A program made the translations under genes and the position numbers. This document shows, piece by piece, positions 42,793 to 52,800 of a stretch of 64,000 nt of DNA. The stretch spans positions 1 through 64,000 of the forward strand of contig NZ_SMMI01000005.1 of the NCBI RefSeq assembly GCF_009733535.1, read 5' to 3'. The notes below the pieces were generated by a model. It was not told the origin of the DNA. It worked only from the letters and a program-made list of their open reading frames with translations, and searched no databases. Position 1 is the stretch's first letter. Every line of letters starts with the position of its first letter. This DNA comes from Sphingobacterium endophyticum (GTDB taxonomy: Bacteria; Bacteroidota; Bacteroidia; Sphingobacteriales; Sphingobacteriaceae).

Positions 42793-42927
42793 ATTTTTAA
42801 CGGTTAGAAAAAATTTGAACATAAATTAAAAAATGTTTATATTAAGTGTTATGTAGATAATCTTTTCGGACAATATCACATAATAATCACAACACTTACT
42901 ATTAAATATTCATCTAAAATTTAATTT

Positions 42928-43521
42928 ATGAGAACTAACCCACTAAATGCAATTAACAAAATCTTGGTCATTGCGGTAATGATTTTCGGAATGATCTCTT
43001 GCTCCAAGGACAAGGATAATTCCAATCCAGATGTTGAAACCCATGATGAAGTCACCTACAAAGGGACCAGTTATCCAATAAACGCTGGAGGTTATGATGA
43101 CTTAGGGTATGATGAAGGGTTTAGCAATACCGAATTATATCTTTTTAACATTAAATCGGATAGCGATCCACTGATTCCAGTATATATTTATTTGGATCTA
43201 TTTTCTCCTGAAAAAGAGTTTAAAGGAGGTACTTTTAAATATGTTAAAGGGGAAGAAAATGTAGAAGGGAAATACTTTTTAAATGATGCTATCTTTATCC
43301 GGAATATGAATATTGATACGAATAAAGCTGATGAGGTTGTTGAGATAACAGATGGAACAGTGAAAGTATCAAGGGATGGTGAAAACTTCAAAGTAGAGTT
43401 TGATTTAGTTTCAAAAGGGAATGAAGCGATTAAAGGTAGCTACGGAGGTGTATTCAGAAAAGTAAGCGATAATGCCGCTAAGGCAAAAAACAAATTATAT
43501 AATCAGATAAAAAAGAGATAA
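42928..43521 (+). CDS. Lipoprotein of unknown function
   Basis: 197 residues with signal peptide ending at MISCSKDKD (lipobox Cys 25). The mature domain of about 170 residues is acidic and beta-rich, with VTYKGTSYPINAGGYDDLGY, IPVYIYLDLFSPEKEFKGGT and a terminal GSYGGVFRKV. It resembles general exported calcium/glycan-associated lipoproteins of Bacteroidota, but no named family is recognised. It lies 135 bases after the phospholipase gene and is followed by a hairpin terminator. Confidence 0.6.
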   Translation: MRTNPLNAINKILVIAVMIFGMISCSKDKDNSNPDVETHDEVTYKGTSYPINAGGYDDLGYDEGFSNTELYLFNIKSDSDPLIPVYIYLDLFSPEKEFKGGTFKYVKGEENVEGKYFLNDAIFIRNMNIDTNKADEVVEITDGTVKVSRDGENFKVEFDLVSKGNEAIKGSYGGVFRKVSDNAAKAKNKLYNQIKKR

Positions 43522-43549
43522 TTATTGTCTTAAATATTTAAAAAAATTT

Positions 43550-43592
43550 ACCCTATGAAAGTACTCTTTCGAGATCTATCTTTTCATAGGGT
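43550..43592 (+). terminator. Terminator after lipoprotein gene
   Basis: ACCCTATGAAA (43550-43560) pairs with TTTCATAGGGT (43582-43592) around a 21-base loop, followed by ATTATTTT. It lies 28 bases after the lipoprotein stop. Confidence 0.7.
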
Positions 43593-43729
43593 ATTATTTT
43601 GATTTTATTTTTAATGATATCGATAATTGCAGAGAATATTAGACCTTAAACGTATCAATTACAATAGGTAATAAATTAAAATACAGAGAAATTTTTGCTT
43701 AAAAAATGTGTATATACGTTTAAACATCT

Positions 43730-43737
43730 TACCTTTG
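43730..43737 (+). promoter_or_regulatory. Bacteroidota-type -7 promoter element
   Basis: TACCTTTG matches the TAnnTTTG -7 consensus of Bacteroidota primary sigma promoters and lies 22 bases before the ATG of the YaiO-family gene. No good TTG -33 box stands at the expected spacing, so support is partial. Confidence 0.35.
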
Positions 43738-43759
43738 AAAGCTATCAAAGCAGTCTAAT

Positions 43760-45013
43760 ATGAAAATCAAATCGGCATTATTATTTGCATTACTATTATT
43801 TTTCAGTTCTAACCAAATGTTTGTTTTCGCACAGAATAGCGAATTAAATTCTGATGAATTATTCCAGCGTGCAAGAACACAAGCATTTGAGCACAAAAAC
43901 TATCCTGCTGCTGTAGAGCTGTCGACAACTGCATTGATTAAAAGTCCGGATTACACAGATATCAGTATATTTTTAGGGAGACTTTATACATGGATGGATA
44001 AGGTTGATTCTGCTAGAATGGTATTTAAATCCTTAGAAGCAAAAAAGGTAAAAGATTCGGATTTTTATTTTGCCTACGGATCATTAGAATATTGGGAAGA
44101 TAGTTATCCTGAAGCATTAAGGATAGTTGACCAAGGTTTAGCTATCGATGATAAGTCTGTGGATTTATTGATATTAAAAGCTAAAATTCAAGCTTCGACA
44201 AAAGAATTTAGCGGTGCTAAAAACACATTAGATGAAGTTTTATCTATTGATCCTCAAAATTCAGATGCGAGAAAATTACAGGTTTCGATAAAAGATCAGG
44301 TTGCCATAAATGAGGTTGGAATAAACTATAATTGGATGTACTTTGACAAACAATTTGATGATAATTGGCATATTGTAGGGCTTCAATATAAAAGAGGAAC
44401 TAGCATTGGTTCTTTTATTTTCAGAACAAATTTTGCAAACAAGTTTGGCAGCAATGGTACACAGTTTGAGTTGGAGGCATACCCTCGCCTATCGAAAATT
44501 TTCTATATGTATTTAGGGGCAGGCTATTCAAACAACAATGGTATATTTCCGAAATTTAGATCCGGTGCATCCTTATATGCAAACCTACCGGCTAGTTTTG
44601 AGGCTGAAATCGGTTATCGTCAATTAAGGTTCACCGAAAATATTTGGATGTATACAGCTTCTGTCGGCAAATATTATAAAAACTTCTGGTTTAATGCTCG
44701 CACCTATTTAACTCCGGGTGATCAAAATATTTCACAGTCCTATGCTGCAACGATAAGATACTACACTAAAGGTTCCGATGACTATTTAGGATTTATTGTC
44801 GGATCAGGATTTAGTCCAGAGGAAAACCGTGAAAATCTATGGGATGATGCAACCTACCAACTTAAAACATTTAAAACAGGTTTGGATTATAATTTCTCAG
44901 TTAAATCTAAAAATATCTTCTCCATAACTGGAACATATTATAACGTAGAATACAAACCTGAGGTAAGAGATAATCAACTTGATATTAGTATTGGTTATCG
45001 AAGAAGATTCTAA
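43760..45013 (+). CDS. YaiO-family outer-membrane beta-barrel with TPRs
   Basis: 417 residues. Signal peptide to about 25 (FALLLFFSSNQMFVFAQ). Residues about 30-180 form three to four TPRs (NYPAAVELSTTALIKSPDYT, LLILKAKIQASTKEFSGAKN and similar). Residues 190-417 form a 12-strand-type barrel ending in DISIGYRRRF with a terminal Phe, as in YaiO of E. coli, which is encoded next to a glycosyltransferase. Here it is convergent with the GT2-LtaS fusion gene, and the two coding regions overlap by four bases at 45010-45013. A role in export of the polysaccharide made by that enzyme is likely. A TAccTTTG box at 43730-43737 resembles the Bacteroidota -7 element. Confidence 0.85.
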   Translation: MKIKSALLFALLLFFSSNQMFVFAQNSELNSDELFQRARTQAFEHKNYPAAVELSTTALIKSPDYTDISIFLGRLYTWMDKVDSARMVFKSLEAKKVKDSDFYFAYGSLEYWEDSYPEALRIVDQGLAIDDKSVDLLILKAKIQASTKEFSGAKNTLDEVLSIDPQNSDARKLQVSIKDQVAINEVGINYNWMYFDKQFDDNWHIVGLQYKRGTSIGSFIFRTNFANKFGSNGTQFELEAYPRLSKIFYMYLGAGYSNNNGIFPKFRSGASLYANLPASFEAEIGYRQLRFTENIWMYTASVGKYYKNFWFNARTYLTPGDQNISQSYAATIRYYTKGSDDYLGFIVGSGFSPEENRENLWDDATYQLKTFKTGLDYNFSVKSKNIFSITGTYYNVEYKPEVRDNQLDISIGYRRRF

Positions 45014-48000
45014 GGTTTGTCAGCAAAGTATGACCTATATATTGAATCTGGTAATAATTTTAGATCAGATGCAAATTTTTTGTTCAGTTTCTTAAACGTA
45101 TTGAAATCTTCAATTGCAGTATTTGAACTTTGGTTATTATTTGATTCATCTTCCTCCAATCTATTGTTAAGGACAAAAGATTTATTTTCATTGATATGGA
45201 TTTTTCCTTGAACAAAATCAATTAACTGTGATTTACTTTGCATCATTGGAGCGCCCCAAGCATTTTTATCAGCTCCAATATCCAAACCTTTTCCAAGCCA
45301 AGTGACTTTTTCAGGAATATTCATATTATAATTTGCTTTATAAAAAGCAAGTATGGTTGGAGCAATGTCAAAATGGCTTACAATATTGTTAAACTTCTGA
45401 TGCTTTTTTAATAATGGAGAATATATTATTAGAGGAACATGGTATCTGTCGATTTTATTTTGAAGAGGAATTTCAGGCATACTATGATCACCAGTAATAA
45501 TAAAAATAGTCTCATCAAAATCTTCTCTTTTCTGATATTTTTCGAAGAATTCCCTCAAGGCATCGTCCAAATTCAATACTGAAATAAGTTGTTTCTTATT
45601 ACTTATAGCAAAATCCTTTTGAGTTTTTGTCATTTTTTGGGTACTCAAATTACTTTCAAACATTTTTGCATATTTAGGTTCATTGTTAATTAAAAATGGA
45701 TTATGTGTAGACAGTGTCAATGCAATATTAAAGTAAGGATTGGAACCATCCACTGGGTATTTTGCCAGTTGATCAAAAACTGCTTGATCCTCATAGCCCC
45801 AACTTTCGCCTGAATTACTGGGTAATTTTTGATAGGTATTAGGGAAATTTGACTGATCCAATATTTCATTTATCTTATTGAATGTCAAATATTTTTTCAT
45901 AAAATCAAATTCAGCATCTCCACCATAATAAAAGCCGGTTTTAAATGAATTTTTTGCTAGGATATTGATAAGATTAAAATGGTTGGGGTAAACTTTCAAT
46001 TCTAAAAATCCTGAATTTGCAAAAGGTAGTGAACCTAGAATCGTTGGCAATACAGAAAATGTTCTTCCGGAAGAACTTAGATTATTTTCCCATACCAAAG
46101 AACGAGTTTTTAAATTGGATAAAAATGGAGTAAAATCGCCAATGTATCCTGTAGGATTGGAATATGCTGCTCCTAAGCCTTCCACAATTATTAAAACTAG
46201 ATTTGGTGTTTTTTTACTATAGTTAAAATATGGTCCTAGAAAGTCCTTGGTTTGATCTTCGACTAAAAATGGATATTCGGAAGTAATTTTTGCATAAGCC
46301 TGATTGTTTGAATTAATAGATAATTGGTCTTCCCAATTATTTAATACCATTTCAGAATTACTTTTTACAAAGTATCCAATTTTACTCCGTTCTGTGGTTT
46401 CTAAAAAATCATTGGCTCCAGCGCTTTTGAATTCCCCAAATAAAGATAATATGGATATGGAGAGGATAGAAAGTATAAGGATAAAGCTTACCAGTTTTAT
46501 CGAAAAACTTTTCTTCCACCAAAACCACCTGATTAAGAAGTACAAACCAAAGAAAGAGACTAATAGCAAAAATATATTTATTAAACTTAATACACCGCTT
46601 GCCTGAAGGATATTCTTAAATTCTTCAAACGAATAAAAGAATAAATCAGGACCTAATAAATTTTTTGATTCAGAAAAATAAAAGGCTAATAACAATTGAG
46701 CTAGTAAAACGGTGGCAATAGTTAAGAGAATGAATGACTTCGACAAGGTTCTACTGAAAAGGTTCAATAAGGAGTAAATAATTATGATGATGAAAAGTAG
46801 TGAAAAACCGTAAAGCAGGTTATTTGCTAACAATACCAAAAAAGAAACTATATTACTAAACTGTTGGATAGAGTTTGAATAAATTAAATACTCCACAACA
46901 GTAAATATCGAAATCAGAAGAATAAATATAAGTGCAATTGAGCTAAGTTCTTTCAATATAAATTTTAGATATCGAAGAGCTTTTTCCTTGAAATTTTCAT
47001 CAGCTTCTTGGGAAAAACCTTTTCTGGCCATGTCTCCCCAGGCTTTTTTCTTGCCAAAAAAATCCTTTATTCCATTAATTCCTGACCAAGTAACCAATGG
47101 ATGGAAATAAAATGGCTCCAGGATAGCAGTTACAATTAATTTAGTTAAATCCTTTCGTTTGGAGTAGACTTGGTGGCTTAATAAGTCTACGAAAATGGCA
47201 TAAATAGAATATAAGACGCTGGAGAAAACGACTAAGGTAAACAGAGATAAAAAGAAGGTCCCGTTTAACAGCCCCATAAAAAGGAATAACCAGAAAATCA
47301 CATAACCTGAAAACTCTACTAATGGTCCTAGAAACTCAAAAAAGAACCAATATGGTAAACTAATCATTCCTAACTTCCCATATTTGGGGTTAAACATTAA
47401 TTTACGATGTTTCCATAAAGTTTCCATCGTACCTCTCATCCATCGATTTCTCTGTTTTTTCAGGATTTCTTTATCTTCGGGAACTTCTGTCCAGCAAAGT
47501 GGATCCGGAATATTAATGACTTGATGAGGGAGATTATTCTCGATCATATATCTTCGCATTCTGACCACAAGTTCCATATCCTCACCTACTGTTTTATGGT
47601 CATAGCCAGCACATGCGAGTACAATTTCTTTATCGAAGGCTCCAAAAGCTCCTGAAATTAAGATCAACCCACTTGCTCTAGACCATGCCATCCTTCCCAA
47701 AACAAATGCACGGATATATTCTAATGCCTGACTCCTCCCTATCCAACTTTTAGGCAGGTTAACCTCCAAAACCTTTCCATTTTCAACTACACAATTATTT
47801 GCTAAACGAATAGCACCACCACATGCAATCAATCTCTTATCCGTTTGCTCCATGAATGGTTTTGCAAGTTTTAATATGGCATCCTGCTCAATAATACAAT
47901 CAACATCAATACAAACGATATAATCACTTTTGGAGATATTGATACCTACATTTAATGCATCGGCTTTGCCTCCATTTTTCTTATCAACAACAATTAATTT

Positions 48001-48420
48001 TTTAAATGCCGGGTTCTTGCTTTTATAAACTTGGATTACCTCTTGAGTAGGTAAGTTTCCGGGTATGATATATGAAACTTTTTCTAACTGGTAAGCTTCA
48101 ACTAACCTTTCAATTGAATCATCCTTTGACCCATCATTCACAATAATAATCTCCAGCTTATGATAATATAAAGACAGTAAAGACCTAACATTTTCAACTA
48201 TTGTTTTTCCTTCATTGTAAGCTGGAGCGATCAAGCTGAAACTTGGAGCATTAGGGTTAGAAGCTATTATAGAATAATCAGTAAAAATATTTCCATGTTT
48301 ATAACGTAAAACGGCACCATAAGAAAATAGAGCAATCCAGGTATATACACTGAAAATACCCATGGAATACAAAAAGAATAACCATAAAATAATATGATAG
48401 ATGATTTTAGTAGTTTCCAT
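45010..48420 (-). CDS. Fused GT2 polysaccharide synthase and LtaS-like phosphotransferase
   Basis: 1136 residues. After one membrane helix (about 8-35), residues 55-330 form a processive GT2 domain like PgaC/BcsA: VNDGS (Asp96), DVD (172-174), GED (Asp281) and QRNRW (323-327). Ten or so membrane helices follow to about residue 660. Residues 735-1045 form an alkaline-phosphatase-superfamily domain resembling lipoteichoic acid synthase: metal Glu747 in LVLIIVEGLG, putative nucleophile Thr787 in SSGRTF, His906 in LSTHNPF and metal pair Asp978-His979 in ITGDHSMPE. The chain thus should polymerise a glycan inside and add phosphoglycerol or phosphoethanolamine outside. The start overlaps the HEAT gene's stop (TAATG). 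I know no named family with this fusion. Confidence 0.85.
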   Translation of the reverse strand: METTKIIYHIILWLFFLYSMGIFSVYTWIALFSYGAVLRYKHGNIFTDYSIIASNPNAPSFSLIAPAYNEGKTIVENVRSLLSLYYHKLEIIIVNDGSKDDSIERLVEAYQLEKVSYIIPGNLPTQEVIQVYKSKNPAFKKLIVVDKKNGGKADALNVGINISKSDYIVCIDVDCIIEQDAILKLAKPFMEQTDKRLIACGGAIRLANNCVVENGKVLEVNLPKSWIGRSQALEYIRAFVLGRMAWSRASGLILISGAFGAFDKEIVLACAGYDHKTVGEDMELVVRMRRYMIENNLPHQVINIPDPLCWTEVPEDKEILKKQRNRWMRGTMETLWKHRKLMFNPKYGKLGMISLPYWFFFEFLGPLVEFSGYVIFWLFLFMGLLNGTFFLSLFTLVVFSSVLYSIYAIFVDLLSHQVYSKRKDLTKLIVTAILEPFYFHPLVTWSGINGIKDFFGKKKAWGDMARKGFSQEADENFKEKALRYLKFILKELSSIALIFILLISIFTVVEYLIYSNSIQQFSNIVSFLVLLANNLLYGFSLLFIIIIIYSLLNLFSRTLSKSFILLTIATVLLAQLLLAFYFSESKNLLGPDLFFYSFEEFKNILQASGVLSLINIFLLLVSFFGLYFLIRWFWWKKSFSIKLVSFILILSILSISILSLFGEFKSAGANDFLETTERSKIGYFVKSNSEMVLNNWEDQLSINSNNQAYAKITSEYPFLVEDQTKDFLGPYFNYSKKTPNLVLIIVEGLGAAYSNPTGYIGDFTPFLSNLKTRSLVWENNLSSSGRTFSVLPTILGSLPFANSGFLELKVYPNHFNLINILAKNSFKTGFYYGGDAEFDFMKKYLTFNKINEILDQSNFPNTYQKLPSNSGESWGYEDQAVFDQLAKYPVDGSNPYFNIALTLSTHNPFLINNEPKYAKMFESNLSTQKMTKTQKDFAISNKKQLISVLNLDDALREFFEKYQKREDFDETIFIITGDHSMPEIPLQNKIDRYHVPLIIYSPLLKKHQKFNNIVSHFDIAPTILAFYKANYNMNIPEKVTWLGKGLDIGADKNAWGAPMMQSKSQLIDFVQGKIHINENKSFVLNNRLEEDESNNNQSSNTAIEDFNTFKKLNKKFASDLKLLPDSIYRSYFADKP

Positions 48421-49487
48421 TATATTTTTCTTTGCAAAGCATGGTTTAATACTAACACAGTAGGATCTTGTGGTTGTAAAGTGTCGCTTAAATTGATTAA
48501 ATAATTTACTTCAACTAGGTTGTACAATGCTTCAGCAGCAAATACTTTTATTTGTTTATTTGGATTATTTAATAACTGGTCCTTTAGAAAATTCAATTGG
48601 TCATAAGCACGGTTATGTCCAAATCCCTCAATCACTTCTTGTTGACTTTTCTCAGTTAACTTGGAAAACTCATTAACCAATAAATCGAAAGTCTGGTCAG
48701 TTTCGATCACAAATAATGTTTTGATGATCTCTGTTTGAATACGATCCTTATGCAAGGGTAGCATTTTCATTAATTTTGGATGCAATTCAAAGATTTGGAA
48801 TTTACGGATCATTTTAAGTACGAAAATAATCACTGAAGGATTTGAGGAATCCAGCCATTCACTCAATTTATCCGAGGAATTTTGAGGGTATGATTTGATG
48901 GAATTTAAGATTCTCAATTGTTGCCAATCTGACAGCTTTAGTTGGAGTTGATTTAAGAATGCGAGTCCATTAAATCCATCAAACTGAACCATTGCATACT
49001 GTACTTCATGAAGAACTAGTTCATTTTTGTATTGTTGAAAATTTAAAATGGTTGGATAAGCACTGTTGACTTTCATGATTGTTAATGCCTGAATCCCACG
49101 GGCAATTAGATGTGCTTTTGAACTATTTAGTAAACGAAATGACTCCTCGTCTAAATTATATTGATGGAACACAGCTTGTAGTACATTACTTGCTACACCC
49201 GAGAACTTTCGTTCAGAAGATATCAATTGGTTTAGGAAAAATCTCCTAAACCCGGCATATCTAGAAAGTTCCACTAATTCATGCTGTAAAGGAATATTGG
49301 TGATATTATTCTCTACTATGGCCTCCATGAGGAAACTATCCAATTTATTTTTCCACTGCTGTCGATTTGCTTCGAGTTTATATTCCCGAAAGGAATAAAT
49401 CAACAGACCCAAAATAAATATGAATACAAGGATCAGGATGACGAGTATACTTAAGTTTAAATCATGAAGGGTCAATGCCTTTTCCAT
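48420..49487 (-). CDS. Membrane-anchored HEAT-repeat protein
   Basis: 355 residues. One N-terminal membrane helix (about 12-33, SILVILILVFIFILGLLIYS) is followed by a cytosolic solenoid of HEAT-like helix pairs, for example SNPSVIIFVLKMIRKFQIFE, RIQTEIIKTLFVIETDQTFD and NKQIKVFAAEALYNLVEVNY. It probably acts as a scaffold. It overlaps the GT2-LtaS gene by one base and follows the receiver gene by four bases, so it may bridge the receiver's signal to the synthase. That link is inferred from gene order. Confidence 0.75.
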   Translation of the reverse strand: MEKALTLHDLNLSILVILILVFIFILGLLIYSFREYKLEANRQQWKNKLDSFLMEAIVENNITNIPLQHELVELSRYAGFRRFFLNQLISSERKFSGVASNVLQAVFHQYNLDEESFRLLNSSKAHLIARGIQALTIMKVNSAYPTILNFQQYKNELVLHEVQYAMVQFDGFNGLAFLNQLQLKLSDWQQLRILNSIKSYPQNSSDKLSEWLDSSNPSVIIFVLKMIRKFQIFELHPKLMKMLPLHKDRIQTEIIKTLFVIETDQTFDLLVNEFSKLTEKSQQEVIEGFGHNRAYDQLNFLKDQLLNNPNKQIKVFAAEALYNLVEVNYLINLSDTLQPQDPTVLVLNHALQRKI

Positions 49488-49491
49488 TGGC

Positions 49492-49851
49492 TTATTTTAT
49501 TTTCAACAGACGATTAATCCTGATGATTAATTCATTTGGACTAAAGGGTTTAATCATAAAATCTGAGGCTCCTAAATCAAAAGCTTCCAAAACAATTTCT
49601 TCCTGCCCCATGCTGGAAAGCATTAATACTGGTATTTCTTTTTTCAAGGCCTTTAATTCGGCAAGAATCTCAATTCCAGATGCAAATGGCATCATAATGT
49701 CACTAATTATTAAATCGAAGTTTTCTTTTTTCAACAATTCAATTGCTTCAAGTCCATTTCGGGTTAAAGTGACTGAGAATCCTTCTTTTTTTAGTTTATG
49801 CTCAATAGTTTTGAGGATTAATTCATCGTCTTCGGCTAATAACGCAATCAT
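49492..49851 (-). CDS. Stand-alone receiver (CheY-like) protein
   Basis: 119 residues, a receiver domain alone. Acidic cluster EDDE at 7-10, phospho-acceptor Asp in FDLIISDIMMPFASG (about 52), conserved Ser/Thr in VLMLSSMGQ and Lys in DFMIKPFSPNEL. No output domain, so it must act by protein contact, plausibly on the HEAT protein or synthase encoded just downstream. It begins two bases after the hybrid kinase gene and is a natural target of that kinase's Hpt domain. Confidence 0.93.
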   Translation of the reverse strand: MIALLAEDDELILKTIEHKLKKEGFSVTLTRNGLEAIELLKKENFDLIISDIMMPFASGIEILAELKALKKEIPVLMLSSMGQEEIVLEAFDLGASDFMIKPFSPNELIIRINRLLKIK

Positions 49852-49853
49852 AT

Positions 49854-52800
49854 CTACTCCTTTATATCAATTAATAGTTTAAGTAAAATTTCAATTTCAG
49901 TGAATAATGATGGAATATCATTCCAAACATCGGAATGACCATCAATTTTATTTTCAAAATGAACTATCATCTTATTCAATTCAAGCAATCCAGCAGTACT
50001 TGAAGTCCCTTTTATTTTATGTAAAATCCTATTTAAGGAATCTGAATCTCGGTCATTCAAGACCTGATTTAGGTCCACTTCCAATAACTGTAGTTCATTG
50101 ATTATCAAACCAAGGAATTCTTGTTTAAAAATGGAGTCATTATCAGTAACCTCTTCAATTTTATTAAAATCAATATGCTGAATTTGGGGTTCATCAAATG
50201 TTGAATTAAACAGAGAATTTGAAAGGGATTTATGGACAACATTTTTAAACTCTTCCGTTTTAATTGGTTTTGTTAGAAAATCAGAGACTCCTACTTGTAA
50301 ACATCTTTCCCTTTCTCCCACTACATTACCTGCAGTAATTCCTACTATTGGAATTTGACCATAACCATCAAGTTGCCTTATTTTCTTAGTTGCCTCTAAT
50401 CCATCCATGACTGGCATTTGGATATCCATAAGGATTAGGTCAAATTGTTTACGTGCGCATTCTTCAAGAGCTTTTAATCCATTTTCCACTGACACTGTAC
50501 TACAATTAGGTAGAATGCTTTCAATAAGCCTTAAATTTAGCGCCATATTAACGGGATTGTCATCTGCTAGGAGAACCTTAAAATCAACATTGAACAAATT
50601 CGTAGGTAAAGTCTTTTCTTCCTGGTCTTTCGCAATATTCTTTGTTATAGGAGTTGCAATTGAATTACTTAAAACACGATATAAATCCTCAGAGATTATT
50701 GGTTTGGGAAGGATATATGAATTTGGTTCAATACGAAAGGCTCCAATATGATCTTGATCGTCTGATGAAGTATGAAGTACAAGGATTGGTAATTGTTCTT
50801 CATTTTGAGCATAGATGCTTTTAATTTTCTCTATAGTTTCCAAACCATTAAGGATCGGCATTCTATAATCCATTAATATTGCGTCATAACGCTCACCTCT
50901 TGCTATCAATTGTAAGGCTTCAAACCCATTAGAAACATTTTTGGTCTGAACGTTTTTATAATTGAGCATATGATCCAAAATCATTCGATTAGATGCATTA
51001 TCATCTACAATTAATGCTGTTTTAATATTCAACTCCTTTTCTTGCTCCACAGTGGTTTCAAATGGAACAGTTATATCAAATGAGAATTCGGAACCGATTC
51101 CTACAGTGCTCTTAAGAACAAGTTCAGACTTCATGTATTTAAGAATATTATTTGAGATGGTCAGTCCAAGTCCAGTACCACCAAATCTTTTACTCACAGA
51201 GCTATCTTCCTGCATAAAAGCATCAAAAATTCGCTGCTGTTTTTCTTCAGGAATCCCTATACCTGTATCCCTCACTGTAAATCGAAGACTTACTTCATCA
51301 TTATTTAAATCGACTTGTTCTACTCTTAATTCGATTTCCCCGGAATCAGTAAATTTAATGGCATTTCCGAGCAGGTTTATCAAGACTTGTTTTATTCTAG
51401 ATTCATCAATAAAAATATAAGGTGGCAGTCCTTGCTCAATATTTAGAAGAAGTTCAACACCTTTTTTCTGGGCTTGATAAATTATGACATGTATCACTTG
51501 GTTGACAAGCTCATAAATATTAAAACGATCAATATAGAACTCTAACTTACCAGATTCAATTTTGGAGAAATCTAGGATATCATTGATGATGGAAAGGAGG
51601 TTATTCCCTGATTCATTGACATATTTTAAATATTGTTTTTGAAGTTCATTTAAAGGTGTTTTAAGGAGTAAATCTGAAAAGCCTATCACACCATTTAAAG
51701 GAGTACGAATTTCATGACTCATATTCGCTAGAAACTCGGATTTTGCTTTACTCGCGAAATCTGCTAATTTCTTGGCATTTTTAAGTTCTTCATTGATTTT
51801 AACCTGATCGGAAATATTTTGGGAGAAAATGATAATTCCTCCAATAGATTGGTCTGAAAATTTCCAAGGGCGAACTTCCCAATTATAATGCTGTTCAAAC
51901 TCTTGATTACCTGACCTAACTATTTCATTTGCATTTTTATATGATTTTCCTTGTAAGGCTTCTAGATAAATATCCCTTCTATTCTGAGGGACATTCGGAA
52001 AAACATCATAGATATTGGTATCATTGGTAATTTCCGTTTCTGGATGAAATTCTTCTCGCCACTGTTCACTAATGGTTATATAGTTTAAATTATTATCAAA
52101 CATCGCTACACTTGCTGGCACATGCTTAACGAAAGTTTGAAGGATAGCTTCCTTTAATTCAAGGTCTACAAAAATTTCTTTGCTTTGGTCAATGTCCTGA
52201 ATAATTCCAAAAATACGATTACATTGACCATCAACCACTTCAGGAATTCCTTTAATTCGAACCCAGATTTCTTCAGAATCTGGTCTGCGTAATTTTATTT
52301 CAAAATCATAGGATTTGCCTGTTTTTATGGCTTCTAGGAAAGTTTGTTCTATATTACCTTTATCTTCCTCATCATAGAAGGAAAACACATTATTTAAATT
52401 TGGTTGAAAATCTAATGGTACACCGTGTATTAACTTTGTTGAGTCTGACCATTTTACCTCATTCTTGACTAAATCAACTTCCCATCCCCCTACTTGCGCA
52501 ACTAGATTTGTCTGTTCTAAGACCTGTTTTGTATTGAGCAAATCCTTTTCCAGAAGTATACGTTCTGATAAGTTTAAAGCAGTACTTACGACATATTTCT
52601 TTCCGTTGACATCTTCTTCGAGAATATTATTATATAACCAATAAATCCACTCTCCATTTTTATGCTTCATAACCATCATCCCACTATCCTCCCCTAGATT
52701 GCTAATTCTATTGAGGTAGGGTTCGATTAAACTTTTATTTTCTTCGGGAACTAGATCCAATAAATTCAGATGTGGCACCTCATCTTTATTATATCCAAGG

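Noticed and set aside
49475..49882. Open frame of 135 codons on the plus strand
   Set aside because: It is opposite the receiver gene, which is a clear match to its family.
51052..51420. Open frame of 122 codons on the plus strand
   Set aside because: It is the reverse of the hybrid kinase ATPase domain; the minus-strand reading has all kinase motifs.
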